Source: Leptospiraceae bacterium (lineage in GTDB: Bacteria > Spirochaetota > Leptospiria > Leptospirales > Leptonemataceae). Taken from it: a stretch of DNA of 64,000 bases. The DNA lies in contig JANXCF010000002.1 of assembly GCA_025059995.1 (NCBI GenBank), positions 1-64,000 on the forward strand, written 5' to 3'. The notes beneath the pieces are model-generated. The model was not told where the DNA came from. It saw only the letters and a list, made by a program, of their open reading frames with translations, and searched no databases. Positions 1-8,015 of the stretch are shown piece after piece; positions within the stretch are counted from its first letter, which is position 1, and each line of letters begins with the position of its first letter. The position numbers and the translations under genes were made by a program.

Positions 1-87
1 GAGCGAACGAAAGGAGAGGCTTTGGTTGAGTTTTTATCTTATCTTGGTAAGAGAAAAATGGATTTCGAAGGAAAATTTTATCGCTAA
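1..87 (+). CDS. C-terminal end of a cbb3-type cytochrome c oxidase subunit II (CcoO-like), partial
   Basis: An open frame enters from the left edge of the window in phase 1 and ends at a TAA. Its last 28 residues contain ALVEFLSYLG, which resembles the ALVAYLQ-x-LG end of the mono-haem subunit CcoO of cbb3-type terminal oxidases. The next gene, 32 bases downstream on the same strand, encodes a membrane-anchored cytochrome c of the CcoP type, which supports this reading. If correct, this is the distal part of an oxidase operon for aerobic or micro-aerobic respiration, either a separate ccoO or a ccoN-ccoO fusion. The call rests on a short tail plus context, so it is moderate. Confidence 0.55.
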   Translation, partial: ERTKGEALVEFLSYLGKRKMDFEGKFYR

Positions 88-119
88 AATATATATAAAA
101 TATATATAGGAGATAATCA

Positions 120-605
120 ATGAAAGATAACAAAACTTTTTCCATTCCAGAATGGATCATTTATCCTGCTGTGGGTATTTTTGTTTTCGGTTTGATCGTA
201 GGTGCATTTGGCACACTTTTTTCAAGCAAAGATGTATCTTTGAAATATAAAGAGGAAGCTGGTGTTTATATCGTGAAAGCCAAGTTTGATATGGTTGTTC
301 CTCAACGAACGGAAGCTGTCATTGCGCAAGGGAAAATTCTCTATGAGCAAGCCTGCGCTGCATGTCATTTGGCAGACATGAAAGGAGCTGTCGGACCTAA
401 TTTGATTGATAATGAATGGAGAAATCCACCTGCTAAAGAAACCCATCTATTCAAATTAGTCTGGAATGGTATACCCAATGGAAATCCCCCCATGCCTGCA
501 AAAGGAGGACGATTGGATTTTACATCAGAACAAATTTGGAGTATTCTGTATTACATTTCTTCTAAAAATCCAAAGATTGAAAGAGATGCAGTCCCCACTC
601 AATAA
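120..605 (+). CDS. Membrane-anchored mono-haem cytochrome c, CcoP-like
   Basis: The 161-residue protein has a single membrane helix at about residues 13-35 and then an exported cytochrome c domain. The haem attachment site is CAACH, at about residue 79. A later PPMPAKGG segment supplies the likely axial Met, followed by the usual C-terminal helix ending in WSILYYI. It sits behind the end of a CcoO-like gene, so it most likely acts as the electron-donating cytochrome c subunit of the same cbb3-type oxidase. A standard CcoP carries two haem c groups and is larger; this protein has one haem site and is about half that size. A shortened CcoP or an associated electron-transfer cytochrome both fit. 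The start is supported by AGGAGA about six bases upstream. Confidence 0.8.
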   Translation: MKDNKTFSIPEWIIYPAVGIFVFGLIVGAFGTLFSSKDVSLKYKEEAGVYIVKAKFDMVVPQRTEAVIAQGKILYEQACAACHLADMKGAVGPNLIDNEWRNPPAKETHLFKLVWNGIPNGNPPMPAKGGRLDFTSEQIWSILYYISSKNPKIERDAVPTQ

Positions 606-620
606 GGGGACCTTTTATTT
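591..620 (+). terminator. Rho-independent terminator at the end of the oxidase operon
   Basis: A perfect 6-bp stem GTCCCC/GGGGAC encloses a 9-base loop that contains the stop codon of the cytochrome c gene. It is followed by CTTTTATTT. The T-rich tract lies on the plus-strand side only, so it terminates the oxidase operon rather than recJ, which converges from the right. Confidence 0.65.
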
Positions 621-2597
621 TAATATAGCATCCAAAACACTATCAACACTTTCTTTTTTTATCAACGATTTAACGTAAAAACGAAAAGCACAATTGGAAT
701 AAGTAGGGAAATAGATGTTTCTTTCAAACATTCCTGTAATATCCCAGCGAAATTTAGAAAACTCATCTAAGTTATTTTCAAAGATGATAGGGAAGGCATT
801 CCATAAAATAAACTCAATCGAATCAGATGCATTAAATACTTTGAACTTCAAGTGTTTATGACTAAAAATTTCAGGATTATTGATTCGAACGCTTTTCAAA
901 ACAAAATAAAGCTCAGGATTACCATTACCAAAAGGTTCTAAAAGACGAATATCGTTTAATAGTTCCTCTCCTAATTGGTCTGGTCTGATACTAAGTTCAA
1001 AGTAGTTTTTATAACCTTGCTTTTTTTCTAAATGAAGTCCAGGATAATAATTTTGAGTTAACGTTTTTAGCCGTTCTTTTAACTTTGGGATGTTTTCATA
1101 GGTGATGGTAAAACCCACGGCATCGGCATGACCACCAATGTCAACAAACAAATTCTTAAGGGGTAGAAGCATTTCTAAAACATTCACACCATTCCATGAT
1201 CGAACTGAACCTTTTGCGAATTCTCCATCAGGATTGATCCAAATCGCTGGTTTTTTATATTTTTCTGCCAGTCGAGTCGCCAAGATACCCGAGACACCTG
1301 GTTCTAATTCGTGATGATAGAATAAAACAAAACCGACTTCTTCTTGGAGTTCATTATGAGAATTCTCTAAAATCTCTAAATTTTTCTTCGTTCTTTCTTT
1401 TCTTTGTTGATTGAATTGAATGAGAACTTGTGTTTTTTCTAATGCCGACAATATATTTTTTTCTAAAAGAATTTCAACGGCTTTTTCGGTTTCTCCTATT
1501 CTTCCTGCTGCGTTGAGAACCGGCACAATACTCCAATTCATATCTTTTGATGACAGTGCTTCTAGGTTGATTCCTAATCCTTGAGCTAATCCTACGAGTC
1601 CTTCTAAAAAGGTTGGTTTGTAATCAAGTAATCCCAAGCCGGCTTTTACGATGGTTCGGTTTTCTCCGATGAGGGGAACTTGATCGGCAATCATCCCAAT
1701 CGCTGCTAAAGTTGAATATTTCAAAAAGACATTTAAGATTTCTTTTCGTAGCTCGATGGATAAACAAGTGAGGTATTTTCCGAACTCAAGGGGTTTATCG
1801 AAAAATAGGTCTTCTAAGTCATCACGAAGAACTTCGGGAAAATATTGAGAAATCTCAGAAATTCTATATTTAGTGTATTTTTTGATGGGTTGATGATGAA
1901 AATCTTTGATTTCATTTAGGCTTGAGAACTTCCCTAAAAAGAATCCATTTTGATAGGCATGAAAGAAGTTTTTATACTGGAAAACAAGAATCCTTTCGAG
2001 AGCTGATGCCTTGTATAACTCAAAAAATAAAATGAACTTTAAGCTTAGACCAGAAGTGGAAATCTTATTTTCGTTTTCTAAAACTACTTTTGAAAGATGG
2101 GGATTAATAAAAGCAATCTGTTCTAAGACCTTATCAGGAACTGTGATTTGTGGAATATGATGATCAATAATGATTACATCAATATGATTTTCGATCAGCT
2201 TTTGGACTACATGTAAGTGAGAACTCCCCATGTCCAAAAAAATCACCAAATCAGGTTTGAATTCTTCAATCAGAGAAATCGTTTTTACGGAGATGCCATA
2301 AACATCACTATCTTTTGAATTCTTATAGACAATATCTAAATGTGGATACTGTGATTTAAGATAGTCATAAATCATGGCTGTCGAAGTCACGCCGTCAACG
2401 TCCCGATCCCCAAAAATGAAAATTTTTTTATTATGCGAAATTGCGTGATTTAGCTTTATGAATCCTTTTTCGATGTCTGGTAAGTACAAAGGACTATATA
2501 TCAAAAGTCTTTGGGAAAAAAAATCATGGCTATGTAGGTGCTGATACTCAGGAATCAGAAATAAATCTTTTAGTATCTTGAGTTTTGCAAAGGACAT
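615..2597 (-). CDS. recJ: Single-stranded-DNA-specific exonuclease RecJ
   Basis: RecJ degrades single-stranded DNA 5'-3' in recombination, mismatch repair and replication-fork processing. The 660-residue product has the DHH-family metal motifs: GDRDVDG at residues 63-69, an Asp in LDMGSS near 122, and the DHH signature in IDHH near 145. The DHHA1 substrate-binding region contains VSGILATRLAEKY and the GGHADAVGFT loop. A C-terminal OB-like region follows. The length is in the range of long RecJ proteins, although the middle part is insert-rich. The residue after the first Asp of motif I is Arg, where Tyr or Phe is usual. The gene lies after two tRNA genes on the same strand and converges on the cytochrome gene, with the stop inside the plus-strand terminator. 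Confidence 0.92.
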   Translation of the reverse strand: MSFAKLKILKDLFLIPEYQHLHSHDFFSQRLLIYSPLYLPDIEKGFIKLNHAISHNKKIFIFGDRDVDGVTSTAMIYDYLKSQYPHLDIVYKNSKDSDVYGISVKTISLIEEFKPDLVIFLDMGSSHLHVVQKLIENHIDVIIIDHHIPQITVPDKVLEQIAFINPHLSKVVLENENKISTSGLSLKFILFFELYKASALERILVFQYKNFFHAYQNGFFLGKFSSLNEIKDFHHQPIKKYTKYRISEISQYFPEVLRDDLEDLFFDKPLEFGKYLTCLSIELRKEILNVFLKYSTLAAIGMIADQVPLIGENRTIVKAGLGLLDYKPTFLEGLVGLAQGLGINLEALSSKDMNWSIVPVLNAAGRIGETEKAVEILLEKNILSALEKTQVLIQFNQQRKERTKKNLEILENSHNELQEEVGFVLFYHHELEPGVSGILATRLAEKYKKPAIWINPDGEFAKGSVRSWNGVNVLEMLLPLKNLFVDIGGHADAVGFTITYENIPKLKERLKTLTQNYYPGLHLEKKQGYKNYFELSIRPDQLGEELLNDIRLLEPFGNGNPELYFVLKSVRINNPEIFSHKHLKFKVFNASDSIEFILWNAFPIIFENNLDEFSKFRWDITGMFERNIYFPTYSNCAFRFYVKSLIKKESVDSVLDAILK

Positions 2598-2666
2598 ATT
2601 CCTTAATAAATTTCTGAAGAGATGTTGAAAAGAAAAAATCTATGAAAATAAGAATTTTTGTATTTT

Positions 2667-2740
2667 TAGCGGCGCAGGGATTCGAACCCCGGACACGCGG
2701 ATTATGATTCCGCTGCTCTAACCAACTGAGCTACGCCGCC
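2667..2740 (-). tRNA. tRNA with CAT anticodon, probably elongator Met (or Ile2)
   Basis: The minus strand folds into a complete 74-base cloverleaf. It has a 7-bp acceptor stem, a D arm GCTC/GAGC, an anticodon stem GCGGA/TCCGC with loop ATCATAA (anticodon CAT), and a T arm with loop TTCGAAT. The discriminator is A and no CCA is encoded. The first acceptor pair is G1-U72, a wobble. The anticodon stem lacks the three consecutive G-C pairs of initiator tRNA, so this is elongator Met or the lysidine-modified Ile2 (ATA-reading) tRNA. The body starts like bacterial elongator Met (GTAGCTCAGTTGG), so Met is preferred. Confidence 0.9.
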
Positions 2741-2752
2741 CAGTAAAAAAAA

Positions 2753-2824
<72 letters not shown>

Positions 2825-2835
2825 ATCTTAGTTAA

Positions 2836-2866
2836 GACATAAAATCGATCATTCGAATCCTGTCAA
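2836..2866 (-). promoter_or_regulatory. Candidate sigma-70 promoter for the tRNA pair
   Basis: On the minus strand a perfect TTGACA -35 box lies about 37 bases before the initiator tRNA. Possible -10 elements are TTTATG at 17-base spacing or TATGTC at 19; neither is strong. The position would start transcription a few bases before the mature tRNA. The -35 is convincing and the -10 is weak. Confidence 0.4.
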
Positions 2867-2915
2867 CTCAAAATTTCATTTATTCACATTCAGAATTAAA
2901 GATTAATTTATAAAT

Positions 2916-4970
2916 TCATGAAGGATCAATCCACTTGCCTGATTCTTGAATCAATCTTACTAATTCGAGTGGAGCTTCTTCTTCTGGGACGTTTCTTTTG
3001 ATCAGCTCTTTTCCCCGGTATAAATTTACTTTTCCCGGAGATGCTCCAACATAACCGAAATCAGCGTCTGCCATTTCTCCCAAACCATTGACGATACAGC
3101 CCATGATCGCAATCTTAACTCCTTTGAGATGTTGTGTGAGTTCCTTGATGCGTTGGGTCGTGATTTGTAAATCAAACAAAGTTCTGCCACAAGACGGACA
3201 ACTAATGAAATCAGCTCTTGATAAACGTAATCGTGTAATTTGAAGAACATCCGTACCAAAAACAAAGCTATCCTCCATACGATCACTTTCTACCCAAAGA
3301 ATATCCCCTATGCTTGAGTAAATTGAACCTGCACCTAAAATCCCTATGTATGCAATCAAATCATCTTCACTGAGGTTTCTGTATTTCGTAATATTCAGCT
3401 TGAGTAGGACGGGAGGTGGTTCACGAAGTTCAGTTCGTAAAAAACGATACCAACGAATCAAATCGATTTCAAAAGAAGACTCAAACGAAATCACAACAGA
3501 ATATCTTTCGGATATAGATTGAACGTGCATGAAGGTCCTTCTTATGACATCAAGAGATGGAAAATCTCTAAATAAAACATTCAAAATCAAAATGTGTTTT
3601 TTCTCAAAAAGAGAGAAAATCTCGAAATGATCATCAAACGAAAAATCCTTGAGGTAAAAACCACATTCCTCGAACTCAGCTATAATTTTTTTGATGTAAT
3701 CTTTGTCGTGAACTGAAACTTCAAAAATGGGAGTAATTTTGAGATTAAAGTTGAAATTATTTATAAAATTTTTATAATTCTCGAATTCTTCTTTCTTCAA
3801 GATAAAATAATCTGGGGGATTCAAAGTGAGGTTTTTGATGAATTCTTCATTTAGTTCAGTGGAATGGAAGTTGATAGCCCATTTCACTTGGTATTGAGAA
3901 CCAATCTGTGGGATTTCGTAGTTTTTGCTCGTCCTCTTGATTTCGTAAGGTTGGTGAATACTGAGGTTAGGATAATCTTTCAAAGTTTCATATAAAAGTT
4001 GATTCTGTTTTTTTATGTTTTCTACGCTTTGAATGATAGCTTTAGCAACAGGGATTTCTTCGATGGGGTCTTCTGTTAAAGAAACTCTGATGGTATCTCC
4101 AATTCCTTCTAAAAGTAAAAGCCCGATGCCTGCTGCGGATTTGAGCCTTCCGTCTTTGCCATCTCCTGCTTCTGTTACTCCCAGATGAATGGGATAATTC
4201 ATGGACTCTTTGAGAAATCTTTCTATCAGCATTTTATAGGCTTGAATCATGATAAAGGGATTAGAAGCCTTCATAGAAACCACAATCTCATGGAAATCAT
4301 AGTATTCTGCGATCTTGATATATTCGATCACAGACTCTACCATACCTTCAGGAGTATCTCCAAAACGGTTCATGATTCGATCCGACAATGAACCATGATT
4401 ACATCCTATTCTTAGGGATTTTCCTTGTTCTTTAAGTTTGAGGATCAACGGTTTGAAGGCATGATGGATTTTTTCTATTTCTTTTTCGTATTCCTCGTCA
4501 GTATATTCTTTTTTTTCGAAGGTTTTTGTATCGACAAAGTTGCCTGGATTGATTCTTACTTTGTCGGCGTAATCTGCGGCTATCAACGCCGTTTGAGGAG
4601 AAAAATGAACATCAGCAACAATAGGACCATCATAACCATCTTGTAGAAGTTTTTCTTTTATTTCTTTCAAAGCCTTTGCTTCTTTGGGGTTTTTAGTGGT
4701 GATTCGAACAATTTCACATCCAGCTTCAAATAACTTCTTGGTTTGAAAAACCGTAGCTTCAATATCCAAAGTGGGAGTAGTAGTCATAGATTGCACACGT
4801 ATAGGTTCATCACCTCCAAGATAGACTTTCCCGACTCGAACTTTTCTTGTGGGAAATCTTTGATACACAAATGGATGATCGAAGTATTTCCCTTGGTAAT
4901 TTATGTTTTTTGAGGAAAGAACAATCTCTTTGATGTGGCTATTGATATCAATTAGAGAAGTATTTTTCAT
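2916..4970 (-). CDS. ispG: 4-hydroxy-3-methylbut-2-enyl diphosphate synthase IspG, long three-domain form
   Basis: IspG (GcpE) converts methylerythritol cyclodiphosphate to HMBPP in the non-mevalonate isoprenoid pathway, using a 4Fe-4S cluster. The N-terminal TIM-barrel shows VRVGKVYLGGDEPIRVQSMT, the VRINPGNF segment and HGSLSDR. The C-terminal cluster domain has CPSCGR, then MGCIVNGLGEMADADFG, giving three Cys and one Glu ligand. Between them, at about residues 330-570, is a large extra A* domain. At 684 residues the protein is far longer than the roughly 370-residue E. coli form and matches the three-domain architecture known from plants, Chlamydia, Bacteroidetes and Leptospira. It is divergent from an acyl-CoA dehydrogenase gene and upstream of the tRNA pair and recJ. 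Confidence 0.95.
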   Translation of the reverse strand: MKNTSLIDINSHIKEIVLSSKNINYQGKYFDHPFVYQRFPTRKVRVGKVYLGGDEPIRVQSMTTTPTLDIEATVFQTKKLFEAGCEIVRITTKNPKEAKALKEIKEKLLQDGYDGPIVADVHFSPQTALIAADYADKVRINPGNFVDTKTFEKKEYTDEEYEKEIEKIHHAFKPLILKLKEQGKSLRIGCNHGSLSDRIMNRFGDTPEGMVESVIEYIKIAEYYDFHEIVVSMKASNPFIMIQAYKMLIERFLKESMNYPIHLGVTEAGDGKDGRLKSAAGIGLLLLEGIGDTIRVSLTEDPIEEIPVAKAIIQSVENIKKQNQLLYETLKDYPNLSIHQPYEIKRTSKNYEIPQIGSQYQVKWAINFHSTELNEEFIKNLTLNPPDYFILKKEEFENYKNFINNFNFNLKITPIFEVSVHDKDYIKKIIAEFEECGFYLKDFSFDDHFEIFSLFEKKHILILNVLFRDFPSLDVIRRTFMHVQSISERYSVVISFESSFEIDLIRWYRFLRTELREPPPVLLKLNITKYRNLSEDDLIAYIGILGAGSIYSSIGDILWVESDRMEDSFVFGTDVLQITRLRLSRADFISCPSCGRTLFDLQITTQRIKELTQHLKGVKIAIMGCIVNGLGEMADADFGYVGASPGKVNLYRGKELIKRNVPEEEAPLELVRLIQESGKWIDPS

Positions 4971-4991
4971 AAAGTCAAAAAAGAAAACCTT

Positions 4992-5019
4992 TTGACAATG
5001 AAAACATTTTTTACAATAT
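4992..5019 (+). promoter_or_regulatory. Candidate promoter placed almost on the start codon of the acyl-CoA dehydrogenase gene
   Basis: A perfect TTGACA is followed after 14 bases by TACAAT, or after 16-17 bases by the weaker CAATAT or AATATG. Any of these -10 elements ends within about eight bases of the ATG, and no Shine-Dalgarno sequence lies between. The transcript would then be leaderless or nearly so. The short spacing to the best -10 weakens the call. Confidence 0.35.
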
Positions 5020-5024
5020 GATGC

Positions 5025-6905
5025 ATGTTTAGTCTCTATAACAACAATCCTGGCTTGGAGCCATTTGACTTAACGACTTATCAAGGAATAAAAAACCGAA
5101 ACTACCTTTTAGAAGATAGAATCTTAAAGCGTATCCTTTTAAGGTTTTTCATAGAAAATCAGTATTCTCCGGACTATATAATTGCAGTTTGGAAGCATAT
5201 TTATGGATTTGGAGAAATCGCAGGCTCGGAGTTACAACATTTAGTTGAAATAGCCCACAGAGAAGAAAACATTGGAAAGATTAATGCATTCAACAGAAGC
5301 GGTGATGTAATTAACGAAATTGAATATTCATACGAACAAAATCTGATACGTAAAATCACTTTCGATTGGGGATTACTCAATCTAGATCAACACGATGATT
5401 GGAAACATCCTTTTCGTTTATTTCATAAAATGTCGTTGGCGTATATATCCAATATGAATGGTGAAGCTGGGGTCAACTGTCCCATAGCAATGACAGATGG
5501 AATGATTCAAGCCCTTAAATCGTTGGGAACCCCATCCCAGAAAAAACGATATTTATCCATGATAACTTCTCCAAATACAAAAAGTTATTTTATGTGTGGG
5601 CAATACATCACGGAGCGAGTTGGGGGATCAAATGTTGGAGCGAATCGAACCATTGCTAAAAAAATTGAAGAAGCAACAACAGAGGAACCTGCCAAATATA
5701 TTTTGGTTGGGGAGAAGTGGTTCTGTTCAAACCCTGGTGATTTGTGGGTCACTACCGCAAAAATCGAAGGAACAAATATCATTGGATTATTTTTGATCCC
5801 AAAAATCAAGCCTGATGGTTACTACAATAATTTCTTCTATACAAGAAAAAAAGAAATCATGGGAACAAAAGGAAAATTAACCGTAGAAACGATCTATCAG
5901 GAAACATACGCAGAAGAATTAGGAAAACCAAAGTATGGTTTATATCATTTAATCAAGTATATCATCAATGTATCTCGTTTGCATGTGGCAATCGCAGCAA
6001 GTGGTATGAGTCAGCGAGCCCTGATGGAAACATACAGCTATATCACACACAGAAGAGCTTATGGAAAAAGGATAATTGATTTTTCTCAATCAAAAGGGGA
6101 GTATCTAAAAATGCTCTTAAAACACATCACAGTTACTTTGGCAAACTTTTATAATTTTGAGTTCATAGAAAAAGAAGAAAATGATAGCTTGTCAGAACTC
6201 CTAACACCTTTATTAAAATATATTTCAACGATTACCTCAACAGCTATCATCAGGCAAGCAATTTTATTTCATGGTGGTAATGGAATTCTTTTGGATTTTA
6301 GTTGCCTTCCGCGATTATTAATGGACTCAATCGTGAATGAAACTTGGGAGGGAACTCATCCCGTCATACAAGAGCATGTCATAAGAGCTCTGAAAAAACG
6401 AAAAATACAAGAAAGATTAGAAGATGAATTTTTGAAAGTTTCATGGTGGAAATTTCCTCTCAAGAGCGATGAATATGAAAACTACAAAAAGACTTTTTTT
6501 ACTCTATGGGAAGGCTTCAAACAAGAATGGAATCAAATAGAAAAAGATGAAGAATTACTACAAGCAAATAAACCTGTAATTGTTGCAAACTTGTTTTACA
6601 TCATTGGTTTTTATTTGCTTTTAAGAGAATGCAACTTTATGATACCTGAAAATTTATATTTTGATGGTTTACATGCGTTTTTCGGTGAATCTAAAAATTC
6701 TATAGAAAATTTAAATAAAAACCTTTTTTCTGATTTTAGAGAAAAGATAGAAAATGAAAACTTAAAATTTTTTTATCTTTTGAAATTTTATAATGAACTA
6801 CGATTTTTATTTCAGCAAGAATATGTTTTCATGAATTTTAAAGACTCAGACTGGGGGTTGCTATCAGAGGTAATATCATACTTTAGTATGCGCAATAAAA
6901 ACTAA
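5025..6905 (+). CDS. Acyl-CoA dehydrogenase family protein, AidB-like
   Basis: Acyl-CoA dehydrogenases are flavoproteins that oxidise acyl-CoA thioesters; the AidB branch is linked to alkylation stress and may bind DNA. The middle domain has TERVGGSNVGANRT followed by WFCSNPGD, the pattern of AidB-type proteins. The C-terminal helical domain shows SRLHVAIAASGMSQRAL, HRRAYGKRI, and ETWEGTHPVIQEHV near residue 450, where acyl-CoA dehydrogenases place the flavin-contacting and active-site region. At 626 residues it exceeds the usual 540 or so; the last 150 residues are Lys/Phe-rich and unrecognised. No ribosome-binding site precedes the ATG. Whether it acts on an acyl-CoA substrate or is AidB-like cannot be told from sequence alone. 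Confidence 0.8.
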   Translation: MFSLYNNNPGLEPFDLTTYQGIKNRNYLLEDRILKRILLRFFIENQYSPDYIIAVWKHIYGFGEIAGSELQHLVEIAHREENIGKINAFNRSGDVINEIEYSYEQNLIRKITFDWGLLNLDQHDDWKHPFRLFHKMSLAYISNMNGEAGVNCPIAMTDGMIQALKSLGTPSQKKRYLSMITSPNTKSYFMCGQYITERVGGSNVGANRTIAKKIEEATTEEPAKYILVGEKWFCSNPGDLWVTTAKIEGTNIIGLFLIPKIKPDGYYNNFFYTRKKEIMGTKGKLTVETIYQETYAEELGKPKYGLYHLIKYIINVSRLHVAIAASGMSQRALMETYSYITHRRAYGKRIIDFSQSKGEYLKMLLKHITVTLANFYNFEFIEKEENDSLSELLTPLLKYISTITSTAIIRQAILFHGGNGILLDFSCLPRLLMDSIVNETWEGTHPVIQEHVIRALKKRKIQERLEDEFLKVSWWKFPLKSDEYENYKKTFFTLWEGFKQEWNQIEKDEELLQANKPVIVANLFYIIGFYLLLRECNFMIPENLYFDGLHAFFGESKNSIENLNKNLFSDFREKIENENLKFFYLLKFYNELRFLFQQEYVFMNFKDSDWGLLSEVISYFSMRNKN

Positions 6906-7369
6906 AATGAAAAAAGTATCTTTCCGATTATTTCTTCTCTTGTGATTTTCCCCATCAGGAAAGAATCAAGGGTAATCTCGCTTTGAAGATAGAATTCATT
7001 TTCGTTTAATTGAATGGTTTGGTTTTTCATGATCACCTTTGGTAAAGGATTTTTAAAAAACTGGACCTGGTTATTATAGAGGATTCGATCGTTTTTGATT
7101 TCTATGATAGCGGGTCCTTTGATAAGAATCTTTCCAGCGATGACGATACCATTTTTTTTAGCAATCACTTCATCGTCTTCTTCAAAATCGCGGGAAAAAA
7201 TATTAATGATATAAAAGATTGTTTTTTCTTCCCTAAGAGGATTTTCTATTTCGTAGATGCGAAAAAGATTAATATTAACAAGAAGCATAACCAAAAAAGA
7301 AAACACAAAACTCAAAAAAACAAAATTCCATGGAAAAGTTTGTTTCGGAATATAAATATCTCTTTTCAT
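6902..7369 (-). CDS. Unknown single-pass membrane protein
   Basis: I do not recognise this 155-residue protein. It has a positively charged N-terminus, one strong membrane segment at about residues 13-38, and a soluble C-terminal part rich in Ile, Lys and Glu with beta-strand character. This suggests a periplasmic domain anchored by an N-terminal helix. It follows the RNase D-like gene by 8 bases and is probably co-transcribed with it. Its stop overlaps the end of the convergent acyl-CoA dehydrogenase gene by four bases. Confidence 0.65.
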   Translation of the reverse strand: MKRDIYIPKQTFPWNFVFLSFVFSFLVMLLVNINLFRIYEIENPLREEKTIFYIINIFSRDFEEDDEVIAKKNGIVIAGKILIKGPAIIEIKNDRILYNNQVQFFKNPLPKVIMKNQTIQLNENEFYLQSEITLDSFLMGKITREEIIGKILFSF

Positions 7370-7377
7370 GAGGTTTT

Positions 7378-7998
7378 TTAGTGAGAATAAATATCTTCTA
7401 CGAAACCTTGCATATCCAACGCTAAGCGAGTGGGTAAAAAGTCAATGGCTTTTAAAAAAAGCTCATATCGGTTTTCTCTTTTAAGCATTTCGTTCAAAAT
7501 CCTTTTGATTTCGAAAAGATAAATCACGTCATTCTGGGCATATAGAAGTTGCTCGTCAGTTAAATTTGGATTTCCCCAATCGGTTGAGGTGATGGTTTTG
7601 TCTAAGGTTTCTCCAAAAAATTCCTTTACAATTTCTTTGAGTCCATGTTTGTCAGTATAGGTTCTTGCTAGGCGGGAGGCTATTTTCGTGCAATAAATGT
7701 TTTTCACTTGGATATCTAAACGCATCTTTAAAAAAAGAATATCCGAACGAGCAAAGTGAAAGATTTTTTCAATCTTCTCGTTTTCTAAGATGGATTTGAC
7801 ATTTTGAGGAGGCTTTTCTTCATCGATTTGAACAATAGCGCATGTCCCATTTTCAGAAGCAATCTGAATCAAGCATAATCTATCCCTATAGGGATTTAGA
7901 CCCATCATTTCGCAGTCAACTGCTAACTGTTGTTGTTGTTCGAATTCTTTTTTGACTTCTTCGGGGATGTCATATTTGAAGACAATAGCTCTGTTCAT
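7378..7998 (-). CDS. Ribonuclease D-like 3'-5' exonuclease
   Basis: The 206-residue protein is a DEDDy-type exonuclease domain. Exo I is VDCEMMGLNPYRDRLCLIQI with the catalytic Asp and Glu, Exo II is HFARSDILFLK, and Exo III is YAQNDVIYLFEI with the Tyr and Asp of the DEDDy subgroup. RNase D trims the 3' ends of tRNA and other stable RNAs. The protein is about half the length of E. coli RNase D and lacks the HRDC domains, as is common for short bacterial members. It heads a two-gene unit with the membrane protein downstream. Confidence 0.88.
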   Translation of the reverse strand: MNRAIVFKYDIPEEVKKEFEQQQQLAVDCEMMGLNPYRDRLCLIQIASENGTCAIVQIDEEKPPQNVKSILENEKIEKIFHFARSDILFLKMRLDIQVKNIYCTKIASRLARTYTDKHGLKEIVKEFFGETLDKTITSTDWGNPNLTDEQLLYAQNDVIYLFEIKRILNEMLKRENRYELFLKAIDFLPTRLALDMQGFVEDIYSH

Positions 7999-8015
7999 AA
8001 AATTTATTTATTTTA

